Positions 23,660 to 35,043 of a stretch of 64,000 nt of DNA are shown piece after piece (position 1 is the first letter of the stretch; the number at the start of each line of letters is the position of its first letter). Source of the DNA: Sarcocystis neurona (lineage: Eukaryota > Apicomplexa > Conoidasida > Eucoccidiorida > Sarcocystidae); NCBI GenBank assembly GCA_000727475.1, contig KL647302.1:365212-429211 (forward strand). The letters are read 5' to 3'. A program made the position numbers and the translations under genes. The notes beneath the pieces are model-generated. The model made no database searches, was not told where the DNA came from, and saw only the letters and a program-made list of their open reading frames with translations.

Positions 23660-24379
23660 ATGGATACCGAGAATTTGAAGAAGCTGTTGACGATCCTTGA
23701 TGTACTTGATCGGTATAAGAAAGGATTTGTCTGTGGACCTTGTGCCAAGGCACCCTCTTTTGATCGCGTACTGTCTAAACGGTTATCAGATCTGTCCTCT
23801 CACGAAAAAGGAGCAGGAGGATCTGCTCTGCCGTTAAGCAGACTGAACACCAAGCGAAATGCCAGGTTTGAATCGTGGAAGTTTTCCCTCAAAAGCTTAC
23901 CCTCCGCCCACTTCGTCACCAAAGGTGAGCTGTACTGCCACACCAGCGCTGCACAACAAGCAGCAGCAGATGAAGCAGCAACAGCAGCCGACGCAGCACC
24001 AACAGCAGAAGCAGCACCAACAGCAGAAGCAGCACCAACAGCAGAAGCAGCACCAACAGCAAAAGCAGCACCAACAGCAGAAGCAGCACCAACAGCAAAG
24101 GGAACACCAACAGATGAGGCAGCATCAACAACAAAAGCAGCATTAGCTGTATCAGCAGCAGCAGCGCCGGCAGCAGCAGAGGTAGAAGCAGGAAAGACAG
24201 TAGGAATAGCACTTTCAACAGCAGCAAAACCCTCACTGCAACTGCCGACACCAGAAATGGCTGCAGGACCAGCAAGAGTAACAACAGCAGGAGACAGGTT
24301 CTTTAAAGAAATCAATCAGCACCGCTGCAACAAGGGAAGGATTCACAGAGCAGCTTTACCGCTTTTTTCATGTGTTTAA
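23660..24379 (+). CDS. Putative protein with APTAEA hexapeptide repeats
   Basis: 239 residues with a good start context (acgATGG). The N-terminal about 90 residues are mixed and charged (MDTENLKKLLTILDVLDRYK, then GFVCGPCAKAPSFDRVLSKR). They are followed by eight degenerate hexapeptides of type APTAEA encoded by an 18-bp CAG-type minisatellite, then an Ala/Thr/Pro-rich tail ending in FSCV. Homopolymer and short amino-acid repeats encoded by CAG-type DNA are a hallmark of eimeriid genes. No domain is recognised. An intron could interrupt it, and the Gln-rich frame over the same repeat is also open. Confidence 0.42.
   Translation: MDTENLKKLLTILDVLDRYKKGFVCGPCAKAPSFDRVLSKRLSDLSSHEKGAGGSALPLSRLNTKRNARFESWKFSLKSLPSAHFVTKGELYCHTSAAQQAAADEAATAADAAPTAEAAPTAEAAPTAEAAPTAKAAPTAEAAPTAKGTPTDEAASTTKAALAVSAAAAPAAAEVEAGKTVGIALSTAAKPSLQLPTPEMAAGPARVTTAGDRFFKEINQHRCNKGRIHRAALPLFSCV
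23998..24141. repeat. 18-bp CAG-type minisatellite, 8 units
   Basis: Unit accaacagcagaagcagc starts at 23998, 24016, 24034, 24052, 24070, 24088, 24106 and 24124. The later units diverge. Confidence 0.95.
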
Positions 24380-24657
24380 ATAAGCCTATTTGTACGGTAT
24401 ATGCAATTGTAGATTGTAGTCGCACGCTATATGCAGCTCCTGAAGAAGTGTACATGAGTGCGCGATTGCGTCTGCTTCCTTTCACATAACTTTAGTGACA
24501 TGGTTTTACGCAAGTATTGAAGTTCACACCTTAAAGGTACGAGTCCACTTTTCATCGTAGACGCGACTTCTTAGCAGGAACAGGAAATATGCATATGTAG
24601 CAGTCTGTCTACTAGGAACGTCAGTACATCTTTACACATATGTATATGTATATGGGG

Positions 24658-24659
<2 letters not shown>

Positions 24660-24692
<33 letters not shown>
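24660..24692. repeat. (AC)n microsatellite
   Basis: About 16 AC units. Confidence 0.95.
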
Positions 24693-24698
<6 letters not shown>

Positions 24699-27479
24699 TA
24701 GGGGTTTGTCTACGCATCACGTCAGTGTCAAACATATATAAATATGTATGTGTTTATCTCTATGGCTCCTTACGTTCTCAGTACCTACCTATCTATACAT
24801 ACACATATAGGTACGTGCTACTGATGTATGTGGTTGTGTGACGACGTACCCGCATCCGTACATGGGTCTCTCTAAATATTGTATGCGTAGATACTAGTGT
24901 GCCTGCTGCTGCGTGTCATAAGTTGGACGGGCGCGTCATGTTCTCTACTCAGCCGCCTTCGCTCCCGACTGCTGCGACATAGATGCTCCTGCATGGGTGC
25001 TGCGGAATGCCTGCTGTCGCACCACGCCTAGTATGGGGTCGTTACGTTGCGCGTTTTTGTAGCTATATTTGCTTTTCGTAGTGTACTCTGCCACTCCAGT
25101 GCAGACACCGCAGCGTGCTCGCTCCTCCGACGATTCAGGGTACGAACAGTGCAAAAACGCGTTGCGTAGGACCTCCTCATATATTCGGTGCTACGCAGCT
25201 TGACGTGTCGTCGTACGGCTTTGCTTTCCCAGCTGCGATCCGGCTCTCTTCATATCTAGTGCTGAGAGTCACTTGCTCACGTTTGCTGGAGTGGCTTTTG
25301 ATGCGCTTTTCTAAACGTGCCCGCTGCTGCGCCTGTACGGTCGCGTATGTACACCTAAGTCTCTACTGAGCCAGATGGCCTGAGTGCTGTCGTGTGGCTG
25401 CGGCTGCGGCTCTCGGGTGGACGCTCCGTTGTTATGCCGCGCTGCGCGTGCGTAGTGGGGTGTGTCAACGATTCTTGCTCCTGCTGGCGCTCGCTACTTC
25501 TGTGGGCGTGTCTTTGTACAAGCTCGACCTCTAAAAGGTGTTCGCTGCTGCACATGCGTGAAATCGTTACAGCTACTCTGTTTTTAAAGACCTGCTTCTC
25601 GTTGCACATGCGTAAGGTCAGTACTGTCCCATACATGTCATGAACTTAAGTTCTGTTGCATCGCAAGAGCGCGTGACTGCTGCGCTCACTCAATTATAGA
25701 ATTCCAAAATTTACAGTTAATACGTAGACCCTACGGCCTTTCGCTTCTCGCTACTGCCGCGTACCTGCTGTGGACTGTTCACGGCTGTTGCGTTGCTGCT
25801 TCGCTGCAAGGCGGCCGCTGCTGCGTGTTTGCAGCTGCATTCTCGTACTGCGAAGAGAGTGCGGGCCCCTGTGTCTCCGTCGTGTGTAGTCTCCTTGTAT
25901 CTTTCTTGTCCGGCGGCTCGGTGGGACATCCTCTGTTGCAGATCGAGGTCACAGGCGCTCCTGCTGCATGCGTGCTGGGGGTCACGATTGTAGCGTGTCT
26001 GGTGCAGGATGTTACTAGGAGTTGCCCATCTGTGCACGCCCCATCTGCTACGTTTCTGCATCCAACTTCGTGTAGGAAGGATGCCTTCGCGTCCTTCCGT
26101 CTGCGTCTGCATCACACGTTTTCTCGCATGCAGCGCGTCAGCTGCTGTTTCAGAGTAGATACTTCCTGCTTCCTGCGCGCTCTTGTCGTGTCTCCACCGA
26201 CGTTTCACTGCTATCCCCCTTCCCGCGTATCACGTCGGACTGTCACTACAACTACAACCCTCACTGCTGATGTGGCTGGTTCCAGTTCTGCGTACGTAGT
26301 GCAGGAACGGCGTCCCCACCGAGATTCTGCATGCCACTTTTTCTCATTTTCGTCTGTCTCTGCGTCTGCTTGATAAGTGTAGCTATCTGCGTCTCGTCTT
26401 CACGATGGCGTGTCTCGGCGTTGTCCTTTCCACCGCTTTGCGGCTGCGCGGCTATCGTGCGTACGACTGGTGCAAGCGCAGCGCGCTCTGAGATCTGCTT
26501 CCCGTTCGGCTCTCAGTCTAACCTCTCCGTGTTCGCTTTTCCGTGTCTGCAGTCGGACTTCCTTTTCCGCGTGTCTTTCCGTGCGTGTAATTGTTTTTGA
26601 ATACTTAGAAGGGGAGGTGCGCCGTACGTGTTTGCAACTAGACTTTCCACTGTCTCTGGTGCTGTTGGTATTAAGGATGAGATTTTCATCTCACACAGTC
26701 CGTCCGACTGGAGTGCGGAGTAGTGGGGAAGGTACTCTCCCGTTCGTTTCGTAATTGGTCTGCCGTGTGGATTCGCCGTACGCATACACGTATGTGTATA
26801 CATATATATGTAGAACTATATCTTGTGCCCGATGCCGCTTGGTGCATGGTTCGTGGAATCTCCTTGTTCTGGGCGCTGTGTGCTTGTTCTCTGCTTGACT
26901 CTATTGTCACACAATCTGCCGTCCCCACTTTTTCTGTTTGACCCCTCTGTCGGTTTCTTGCTCCCCCTTCTTTCTTTGTTTATTGCAGATGCGCTCACTG
27001 GTCTGTACAGAACATCCACACCAAGCTTTTCACACCGTTTCAAGTGTACATACGTCACAGCCTGCTGTATACGCAGCCGAAGCGCAGTCTATACACATCG
27101 CTGACCGAGTGTGTTTGTACCTCGGTGCAGCGTACACACCTACACACCTCCTTTCGAGTGTGTGTGTACTCAATTCCCGTCTCGGAGCAACATTCGTACA
27201 CGTAGCCTTCGAAGAAAACCACCGAAACCGACTGTCTGTACACCCAACACAGACAGCTGGCCCATCATGCACAAACAGCAGTGGAAGCATTTTGCCGCAG
27301 CTTGCTGCTGGAATTTCGGACTTCTCTCCCGAGCCAGCTTAGACAGTCCCTGAATTTCTGCTGCTGCGCGTGTCGCCGGGCCACTTTTTCGGCAACCGTG
27401 GCACGCGTCTACGTCGCGTGTCTGGTTTGAGACGCCGGTGCTCTGTGCAAGTATATCACTGTGGGGACGTGCGGTCCGC

Positions 27480-28075
27480 AGGAGGAGGAGGCACGCTCTT
27501 TCATTTTCTGTCTGCAAGTTCTCAGTCGGCAGCGAAGGCCTCTTCTTTATCTCTTCCCCATGTCCTCACCGTCCTCCTCCTTTGTATGTAGTATTCATCT
27601 CTCCGATCATCTGCGTTGCGCACCCTTTAAGAGTTTCATAGGTTCGTGCATGTTTGCCTCTCCTGTCGTCATTGCTTCTCCCTCGCCGGCGCTGCCGTTT
27701 TTTCGCGTGCTGCTTCTTCTTCGTCTTTCCCTCTCATTCTTTTTCATACTTCTCAGCTACGCCTTTCCGTCGTGCACTTGTTCCGCGTGTTAAGATTCTA
27801 CCTCCTCTAACCCCTCTTTCCGTTTTCTCCCCACCTTCTCTTATTCTCTAGCTTCTCTGTCCCACTCTTCTCTGTCCCACTCTTCGGCATCGTTTCTTTG
27901 CGTTCCTTTTCACGTGTATATTCTCCCTTGTGGTGACCACCTTTTGCCTTGTCGCCTTGCCTTTGTGTACTTGTCTGCCTCTTCCGTCCCGTCGTCATCT
28001 TCCTCTCCCCTTTATTCTCCACCTGTTCTCTTATTTTAACTTCTTCATTCCGAATCTTCCATCCAGACGTATGCT
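27480..28075 (+). other. Pyrimidine-rich island upstream of the coiled-coil gene
   Basis: Strong C/T bias on the plus strand over about 600 bp, about 350 bp before the proposed first coding exon. It resembles the islands before MORN1 and before downstream exons of the same gene. Confidence 0.55.
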
Positions 28076-28444
28076 CATATGGACACGTGCATGTGTACAA
28101 CACTTCTAATCATACACGTGCAGACATCCACTTACAGACTTCTGCGTGTATGTCTCTTCTGTGTATAACTGAAGAACTGCATGAGTTAGACTCGTCACGA
28201 GGGTTCCTACCTCTGCGAGACACCTACATGTGTGTTGAGGTGTACACACGTTCGCATGCATTCTGCTTCCCTTTTGCCACAAGTGGTGGCTCCCGGCAGG
28301 CAGTCGTGCATATGTATATGTCATTTTTTCTGTCTGCGGGAATGGTGGAAGCTCGCAGTCAGACACCTACACGCACAAAGCATACATACGTGCCTCCTGC
28401 CTTTCGCAGGAAGTCATGGAAGCCGACAGTCGCACGACGCGGCA

Positions 28445-28568
28445 ATGGCTCTCCTGCGTCGGAGGACCCGCCGTGCGAGGACGCTGTTGGTTCGGCGGCA
28501 GGTCACGCTGCGCGCTTCCTGCCCAGAGCTGCCTCGGCTGAACGAATGTTCTGTAGACGTCGAAGGTG
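28445..28568 (+). CDS. Coiled-coil gene, proposed first coding exon
   Basis: Starts MALLRRRTRRARTLLVRRQV in a good context (gcaATGG) and ends SVDVE at a strong donor AAG|GTGAGG in phase 1. An acceptor-like cctttcgcag at 28409 suggests a spliced 5' UTR. The next exon enters in phase 1, which supports the link. It is very basic, unlike the acidic remainder, so an independent upstream gene is possible. Confidence 0.42.
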
Positions 28569-31500
28569 AGGTTTCCTCGGAGCATGTGTCTTTTCTCCTT
28601 CCAAAATGTCTCTAATTCCACAGCCACTTCCGTGTCTACAGCGTCTCGTCTCCTCCTCTAGGCTGATGTACTCAGACACAGACTCTTGTCCAGTGGTTCT
28701 CAAAACGTGCGTTGAAGATGTGCACGTTTTCTTGTGAATTGTATGGTAGTTCCGTCTGAATATTTACATGTCTGGACAAGGTGGAGTCACGTCTAGGAGG
28801 TTCTGCAGAAGTCGAGGAGATGGTAGTCCCTTCTTGACTATCCTGGTAGATCTGTCCATGTCTGGAGTGTTCTGTCCGACGACAAAGACTAGAAACATAA
28901 TTCTGCACCGGTTTTCCAGACACCTGTAGTCTCCTGCAGAGGGTAAGGGTCACGTATTCTTTTTTTTTTCAACTACTGCGTCTATATTGATAAATTCAGT
29001 ACAGACCTCGAGGGTGATACATTTCTGCCTCTGTACTCTTCTTTGCGCCGGCACATTGATGTCTGCATCACGCGTGTCTGCGTCATCTCCACTGCACATG
29101 GTGGTGGCCAGAGGGCGATCAAAAAAAAGGTCCGGAAATCCTGCGTGATAAGACACCTCTTCTACGTGCATTATAAATACACTTGCATGCTTGTTTGTAC
29201 GTACAGGCGTGTACAAACGGCTTTAGAGTGCTGTTGATTCTTTTCGAAGTTATAAGGTGTCGGCTTTGCATTTTAGTTGGGCGTGCGCGGACCGTCACGC
29301 GTATGTACATATATGTATCTCTACATGCCCACATGTGTACTTTCCTGTGCATGTCCAACCGCCTCCAGAGGAAGATGCAGCAGGCAGAGGTGAGCAGAGC
29401 TGCTTGAGTGTACATATGAATGCGTCCGGGCTATTGTCTACGTGTGACAGCAGGCTCTATATGCATTGGCAACGTGTACACATGGCTGCTGGTGAATCTG
29501 GATATGAGGATACACCTGGCCGCCTTCAACTGTGCGTGTACATGCGTACGTATGTCTCATGCAGAAGCAGTCTGTGAATTTTTTGCAGCAGAAGAAGCAG
29601 ATACACTTCCCTCCGTCTTGTGCGTAAGTGTGTCTGTGTGTAGATGACAAAGCAGTCTACGGATTATATCTGTACAGCGGAAGAGGCAGGTTTCCTGTCC
29701 CCTGTGTGTTGACGTCTATGTTTTGATGAGGAAGCAGACGTATCCATCCGTTTGTGCGGCCGTGCACGCGCACGAGCGCGCGTTGCGTGTGACTGAGAAA
29801 GGCAGGGACGCAGCAGCACGTGCTGCGGTAGTGGCGGTTGCCAGCGACCGCTGCAGCTGTGAGACGGCGCTGCGGCCTTTTTTCGTTTTTGAAGCGAGAG
29901 AGGAATATGCGTGAGACAATGCTGCATGCGATTCCCTGTATGCAGGACCGTACGCAACATTGAAACACATACACGTATATATATATATATATCTACATAT
30001 ATACATGTATATATTGGGGCGTGTGTGTGTGTACAGAGAGATGCAGATTTGCATGAAAACTCAAGACCGCCTATGTAGTTATTTTGTATAGAGGTGTGCA
30101 CGTAGATCTTCTGAATTTAGACGTATCTACCTATATATTTAATAATGCAGGTACGTAGCTTGTTTCGACTTGAGGTGTGAATATCTACGTACATATATGT
30201 GCAGTTGGAGAGACAGAGAGCGCGCGCGAGAGACACAGTAGATAGTGATTCACGTCTACACACGTATGTCTGTATAAGTATATGAACACACATGTACTCA
30301 TACGCAGAAGGATGCAGCATGTCTGGGTCGACGTTTATTTGTATGTGTAAGTGTGAAACGCTAAGCCATACGTGTGTGTGTACGCCAGGTCTTGCAGAGG
30401 GAGATACTTCCTGTGAGGGGGAGAGAGATGGGATGGAGAGAAAGCCAGATTGATCTGCAGGTGCGGTGTGTATCAAAGACTGCGTGTCTTCGAAAAGAGC
30501 AGCTTGGACGGCATGGGCTTGAAGGATGCGCGTGTTTCCTTGTGTATCTGAGGGGGAAGGGAGGAGGACAGAAAGGATGTGGACGAAGGGTCGCGGGAGG
30601 TGAAAAATACTTCGCAGACAAAGACTGGGCATTGAACAGCAGGATACCCTCGTATGCATACTAGAGAAAGGTTTGTCAGATTCTTGTGACACAAGTCAGA
30701 GTCCTCAGATGAATGCCTTCAAGACGAAGAACCAAGGCGAAAATGTGCATGCATGCATACGTTGTAGACTTCATGTACTCTACGCATGTGTGTCTCTACA
30801 CGCGTGAGAGGGAGATATATTTTGCTGCGGTATACCCGTGTGTACGTAGATACCCATGTAGATGACGTGTGCATATGGGAAAGACACCTATGCGAGAAAC
30901 GAACGTGCCGTGCTGCTGTCTGTCTGTGACGCGTTGCGCGTGGATGTGGGCTGCAGATCTGCATTCGACGCTGCAGCGGCGCGTGAAGGAGCGCGGTCTG
31001 AGCCGGGTTTTTTCCAAGCCGCTGGCAGGCGAAGACGATGACGAAGTGCGTCGTAATGCAGTAGCCCTCTCTTTCTCCTCAGGCGCACGTTTGTCTATAA
31101 TGTGTACACCTGCTCTGTGCCTGGTAGAATTTTTCCTTCTTAATATCTGCACATTTGCAGAGGAATACTCACATGTACGCGCACACGCGTAGGGAGTGCT
31201 GTTTTTTGTGTCTCACGAGCTGCACCGAAGGACGACTTACGCACACGTAGAAACAGGTGTTCTGGCGTGTGAGGAACGCGTCGTTTCGTTGCGTTGCCAC
31301 CAGAACTTTCGAAGAGCTGCCGCCTTCCTTGCAGCTGGCTGCCTTCCTCGCTATGTCCAGACAGCCCTGCTTTTCACCGCCTGACCTTCTCTTCTTCGGC
31401 GCCCTTTCTGTCTCTTATCCCTATGTATGTGTCTCCACTACATGCACACATGTGTATAGATGTGTCTGGGTGTCTCGTGCTCTTCATTGTGCACAAACGT

Positions 31501-34500
31501 ATACGTCTCGTGAATCAGAACTTCGCTCCTTCCGTTCTCGAACGTCGTGAGGCTGGGCACGCAGAGACACACGCGCCTGTGCAAGTTGAACTGCGCGCAC
31601 CTGTGTTGGACGTGGTGTCGGAAAGAGACGCCGGCGCTGCATCAGTGATGGCGGCGGGTCTGCATATACTGGGCGCTAGATATACATATATATACAGGCA
31701 TGTCTGTAGTAAGTGGACACATCTGTAATTTGTTGTGTGCACCATACACCCGTGTACGCGGCAACATATTTCAGCTTTTTTCTCTCTTTCTCTCGTTTCT
31801 TTCTGTGTAATATATACGACACTACGTGTACCAACTGGGTAATTGTGTGCCAGCCTTCTGCATTCTTTCTACGTGTAACCGCAGCTCGCGGGCATGCGGT
31901 TCTTCGTCAACTTGTTTCTCCGGTCCAGCCCGTGAAGTGCCTCGTGCCTCGAGCTTTCTTTATTCGTTTTGTGTCCGGCGTCAACTGGCGGCCATGCCTC
32001 TCTCCCTGCGTTGCCGCACAAACACGTGTCTCTAACCACTGACGTGTCTCTCTCGGCGGTTGCCTCCAGCTGGCTTGTGTGCGTGCACCCGGCTCGCTGC
32101 GCAGACCAGAACAAGCGCCACATGTTTCGGCCAAATGCGCGCTTTTGACGCTCAACTAGCTTGCAGTAGCGCCTGCAGCTGCCTGCGCCCACGGAGTCGC
32201 ATGCCGCACGTATTCCCCTGAGCAATCAGCACTTCTGCATAGCCTGCGGGTGTCCGTGCGCCCATTTGTCTTAGTGTATGTGCTTTGGCTTTACCGGATA
32301 TTAAGGAAGTAATATTACTTCATTACTTGCGTCTCAGTGTTGGCTGCCTGGCGCAACTATATACGTAAGCACATATACACATTTATATTCGTGCGTGACG
32401 GGGTGGGCTGTTTCCTGTTTGTTCGTCGAGCGTTTTGTTCTCACGTACTCCTCAGGCAAGGGGAATACTGCAGTATTGTTGCTTCTTCCACGTGGTGTTC
32501 TGCTGGTGTGGCTGCTGCCTCTGCTTGTCTGTTGATGTTGCTGCTGCGTCCCCGCGGAGCACTGCACGCGGGTCTCTTTCTTCGTGCGCTCTTTGTCGGC
32601 TGCTGCTTCGCTGATCTGTGCAACACGCTTCTCCAGGTGGTTTCTTCTGCCCCTCCTCTACGTCCCGTTCCACGCCGTTCTTCGTCGGCGATTCTTCTCC
32701 CCACTACTTTTCTTTCTTCGCTTATCCTTCCTGGTCCCCGTGTCTCTCTTTTGCTCTCTCTCGCTCTGTCGCTCTCACCGCTCTCTCCGCCCTTCTGTCG
32801 TACATCCTCGTCTTTGTCCTTCACCCGAGCCCGCCGTTCCTTCTGTGTCTCGTCGCTTCCTTTCTCCACCCCCCCGTTCGCTTCCGTTCCTCCTCCTCGT
32901 TCTCCCTTCTTTTCCGGCTCTTGCTCCTTGCCTTGCCCCGTCCACTCTCCTTTCTTTTCGTTAGAGAAGCTGCTGCACTGCGTGTTCGTTTTTCTCTTGC
33001 TGGTGCGGGTTCAGAAGTCCTCGGAGGAGTGGGAGACGATGAGCGACACACCGGGCCACCAGGCGAGAGTCAGCGAGACACCCACAGCTTCTGACGCAGA
33101 GGAACAGCCGCTCGCCCAAGGCATCTCTTTCGGTCAGTGCATTCACCTGCACATCTTGTGTAGCTCGATGTGGCTGGCTGATTGTTGTAGACTTATAGAG
33201 CGTTTTTCCGTGTACCTGTCAGTGTTTTTGCTTTCTCCTTTCTCTCTTCATTCCCTCTTCCTCGCTGCCGCCTGCCTGTGTTGGTGGTCTACGGCGCGAA
33301 GGTGAACACATACGTGAGGGTGGTGTGTCGCTCTGTAGGCGACAAGCCATCTGTACGCAGACGTCGCAGATAAACATATATGCAGAGGGCGCATGTACAC
33401 GGACGGCACAAGAAACGTAGAAATGTACGAAGCTCTCGGACCGAGAACCAGTACACACAAGTGCAACTCCTCATGAAGCTAACAGGTTCACATCTAGAGG
33501 TATGCAGACTTCTACAGCAGACCTACGTAGCTGAGGGACTCTGGATATCGTAGCGAGTGCGTAAACATGTATGTACATAGCGTATGGAGAGATGCAGAAG
33601 CATATACATCCGCGGGGATATTGACCGACATGTGTGGACCTATGCACACGCAGATGTATCGATTCATACACACATATATATATATAGATAGGTATGTCTA
33701 CTTATAGATGTATGTGTATGTATCTGTGTGAGAGAGTGTGTGTGTGTGTGTGTGGGTGTGTGTGTGTGTGTGTGTGTGCGCGTGTGTGTGCTGCGCAGTT
33801 GTGGGCACTGTTTTTACGGATATATGTGGATACGTCTTGCCAGACTCGGGTATCCTTTGCACGTGTATTGCATGCAGACAGTTATTAACAGCGCGTCGTC
33901 CATTAAGAGTTGTGCAGCAAGTGCTGCTGCTCCATTTTTCGCACGTGTTGAAGTTGCAACAAGTCACGCGCCGGCAATGTGCTGCTGATGCTGGTTTCAG
34001 GAAGAACTGTATGTGGGTGCTGCTGCTGCTGCCCTTGCTGCGTCGTTTAGTTCATGCGGTCTTACATCGTTGGGTTGCGAAGATTTCGATTTGCAGTGCA
34101 CCTCGTGCCGCCGCTTTGCTGCTGCTGTCTCGGCCTGCCTCTTCGCGCAGATTCGCTGGGGTCACTAGACCTCCCCCACTGGAACGAGGCGGAACTGGAG
34201 GATCTGGACGTGTCTCTCATTACGCCCAAGGTGCTAAGCCAGCTGTTTGACAAGGTGCTCGACTGTCTGCAGACCGACCTCAAAGATATGATCGAAAGAC
34301 TGCAGGCGCAGGTCAGTGGGCGCGCGTGCTGCTGCACGCCTTCCTCATGCTCCTGCTGCTTGTCGCCGATACCTCGGGAGCGTGTCTTGCAGGTGGACAC
34401 ACAGACATACGTGTATATCTGCGCGTGCGTGGGTGAGGCGATGTGAGTGCAGGCCTATGTCTGCGGAGAGAGGGGAGAATACACGAAGAGAGGCGACGTG

Positions 34501-35006
34501 TGTAACAGGATGGTGAACCACACACACGCACACCTAAAGAGACAGCGAGAGAGATATGAATGGGTGGATCTGCATGTATAAAGGTGGTCTCATGCATACG
34601 TAGATGAGCCCACATGCGTGTACACATACATGTGTGGGTGTGTTTGTGTGTGTCAATAAGAAGCATTCTCGTGGGGTGACCACCGTGGGTTTTGAACCCT
34701 CGTACAGCCACACAGACATGCTGCACTTGCCCTCGTGTCTGCTGCGCACGCACTCGCTCTCCTGCGCAGCGGCACCTGCATGAACTCCGTAGAGCCGCGC
34801 GAGACCAAGGGCCGCCTGCGTGTAGGGACGCGTGTGTGCAGGCGCCGCTGTCGTTGATGTCTTCGGACACCCCATGCGCTGGCGAGAGCGCCTGGTGTCG
34901 GGAGGACGGGGCCGCCAGGCAAAGGAAAGGTGGGAAAACGACGCGGCTCAGAAGAAGACATCATCACGCGGTGGCCGTTTGGCGCGCCACGCCTTCAAGA
35001 GCGAGG

Positions 35007-35043
<37 letters not shown>

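Larger units (their letters stand above)
24380..28400. other. Intergenic, microsatellite- and pyrimidine-rich; coding status unresolved at 24.9-26.4 kb
   Basis: Contains (AC)n at about 24660-24692 and a strong C/T-rich island at about 27480-28075. In 24.9-26.4 kb both strands carry medium ORFs (plus 25825-26373; minus 25717-26208, 25355-25636, 24945-25154). The minus set has a good donor CAG|GTACGC near 25765 and hydrophilic sequence, but no family and no confident acceptors, so neither strand is called. Confidence 0.35.

Noticed and set aside
25825..26373. 182-codon plus-strand ORF with hydrophobic stretches
   Set aside because: The overlapping minus strand is equally open; there is no start context, splice signal or motif to prefer it.
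32337..33305. 322-codon plus-strand ORF
   Set aside because: Most of it is translated C/T island (Ser/Leu/Pro/Phe-rich). Only 33015-33132 behaves as an exon, in that same frame.
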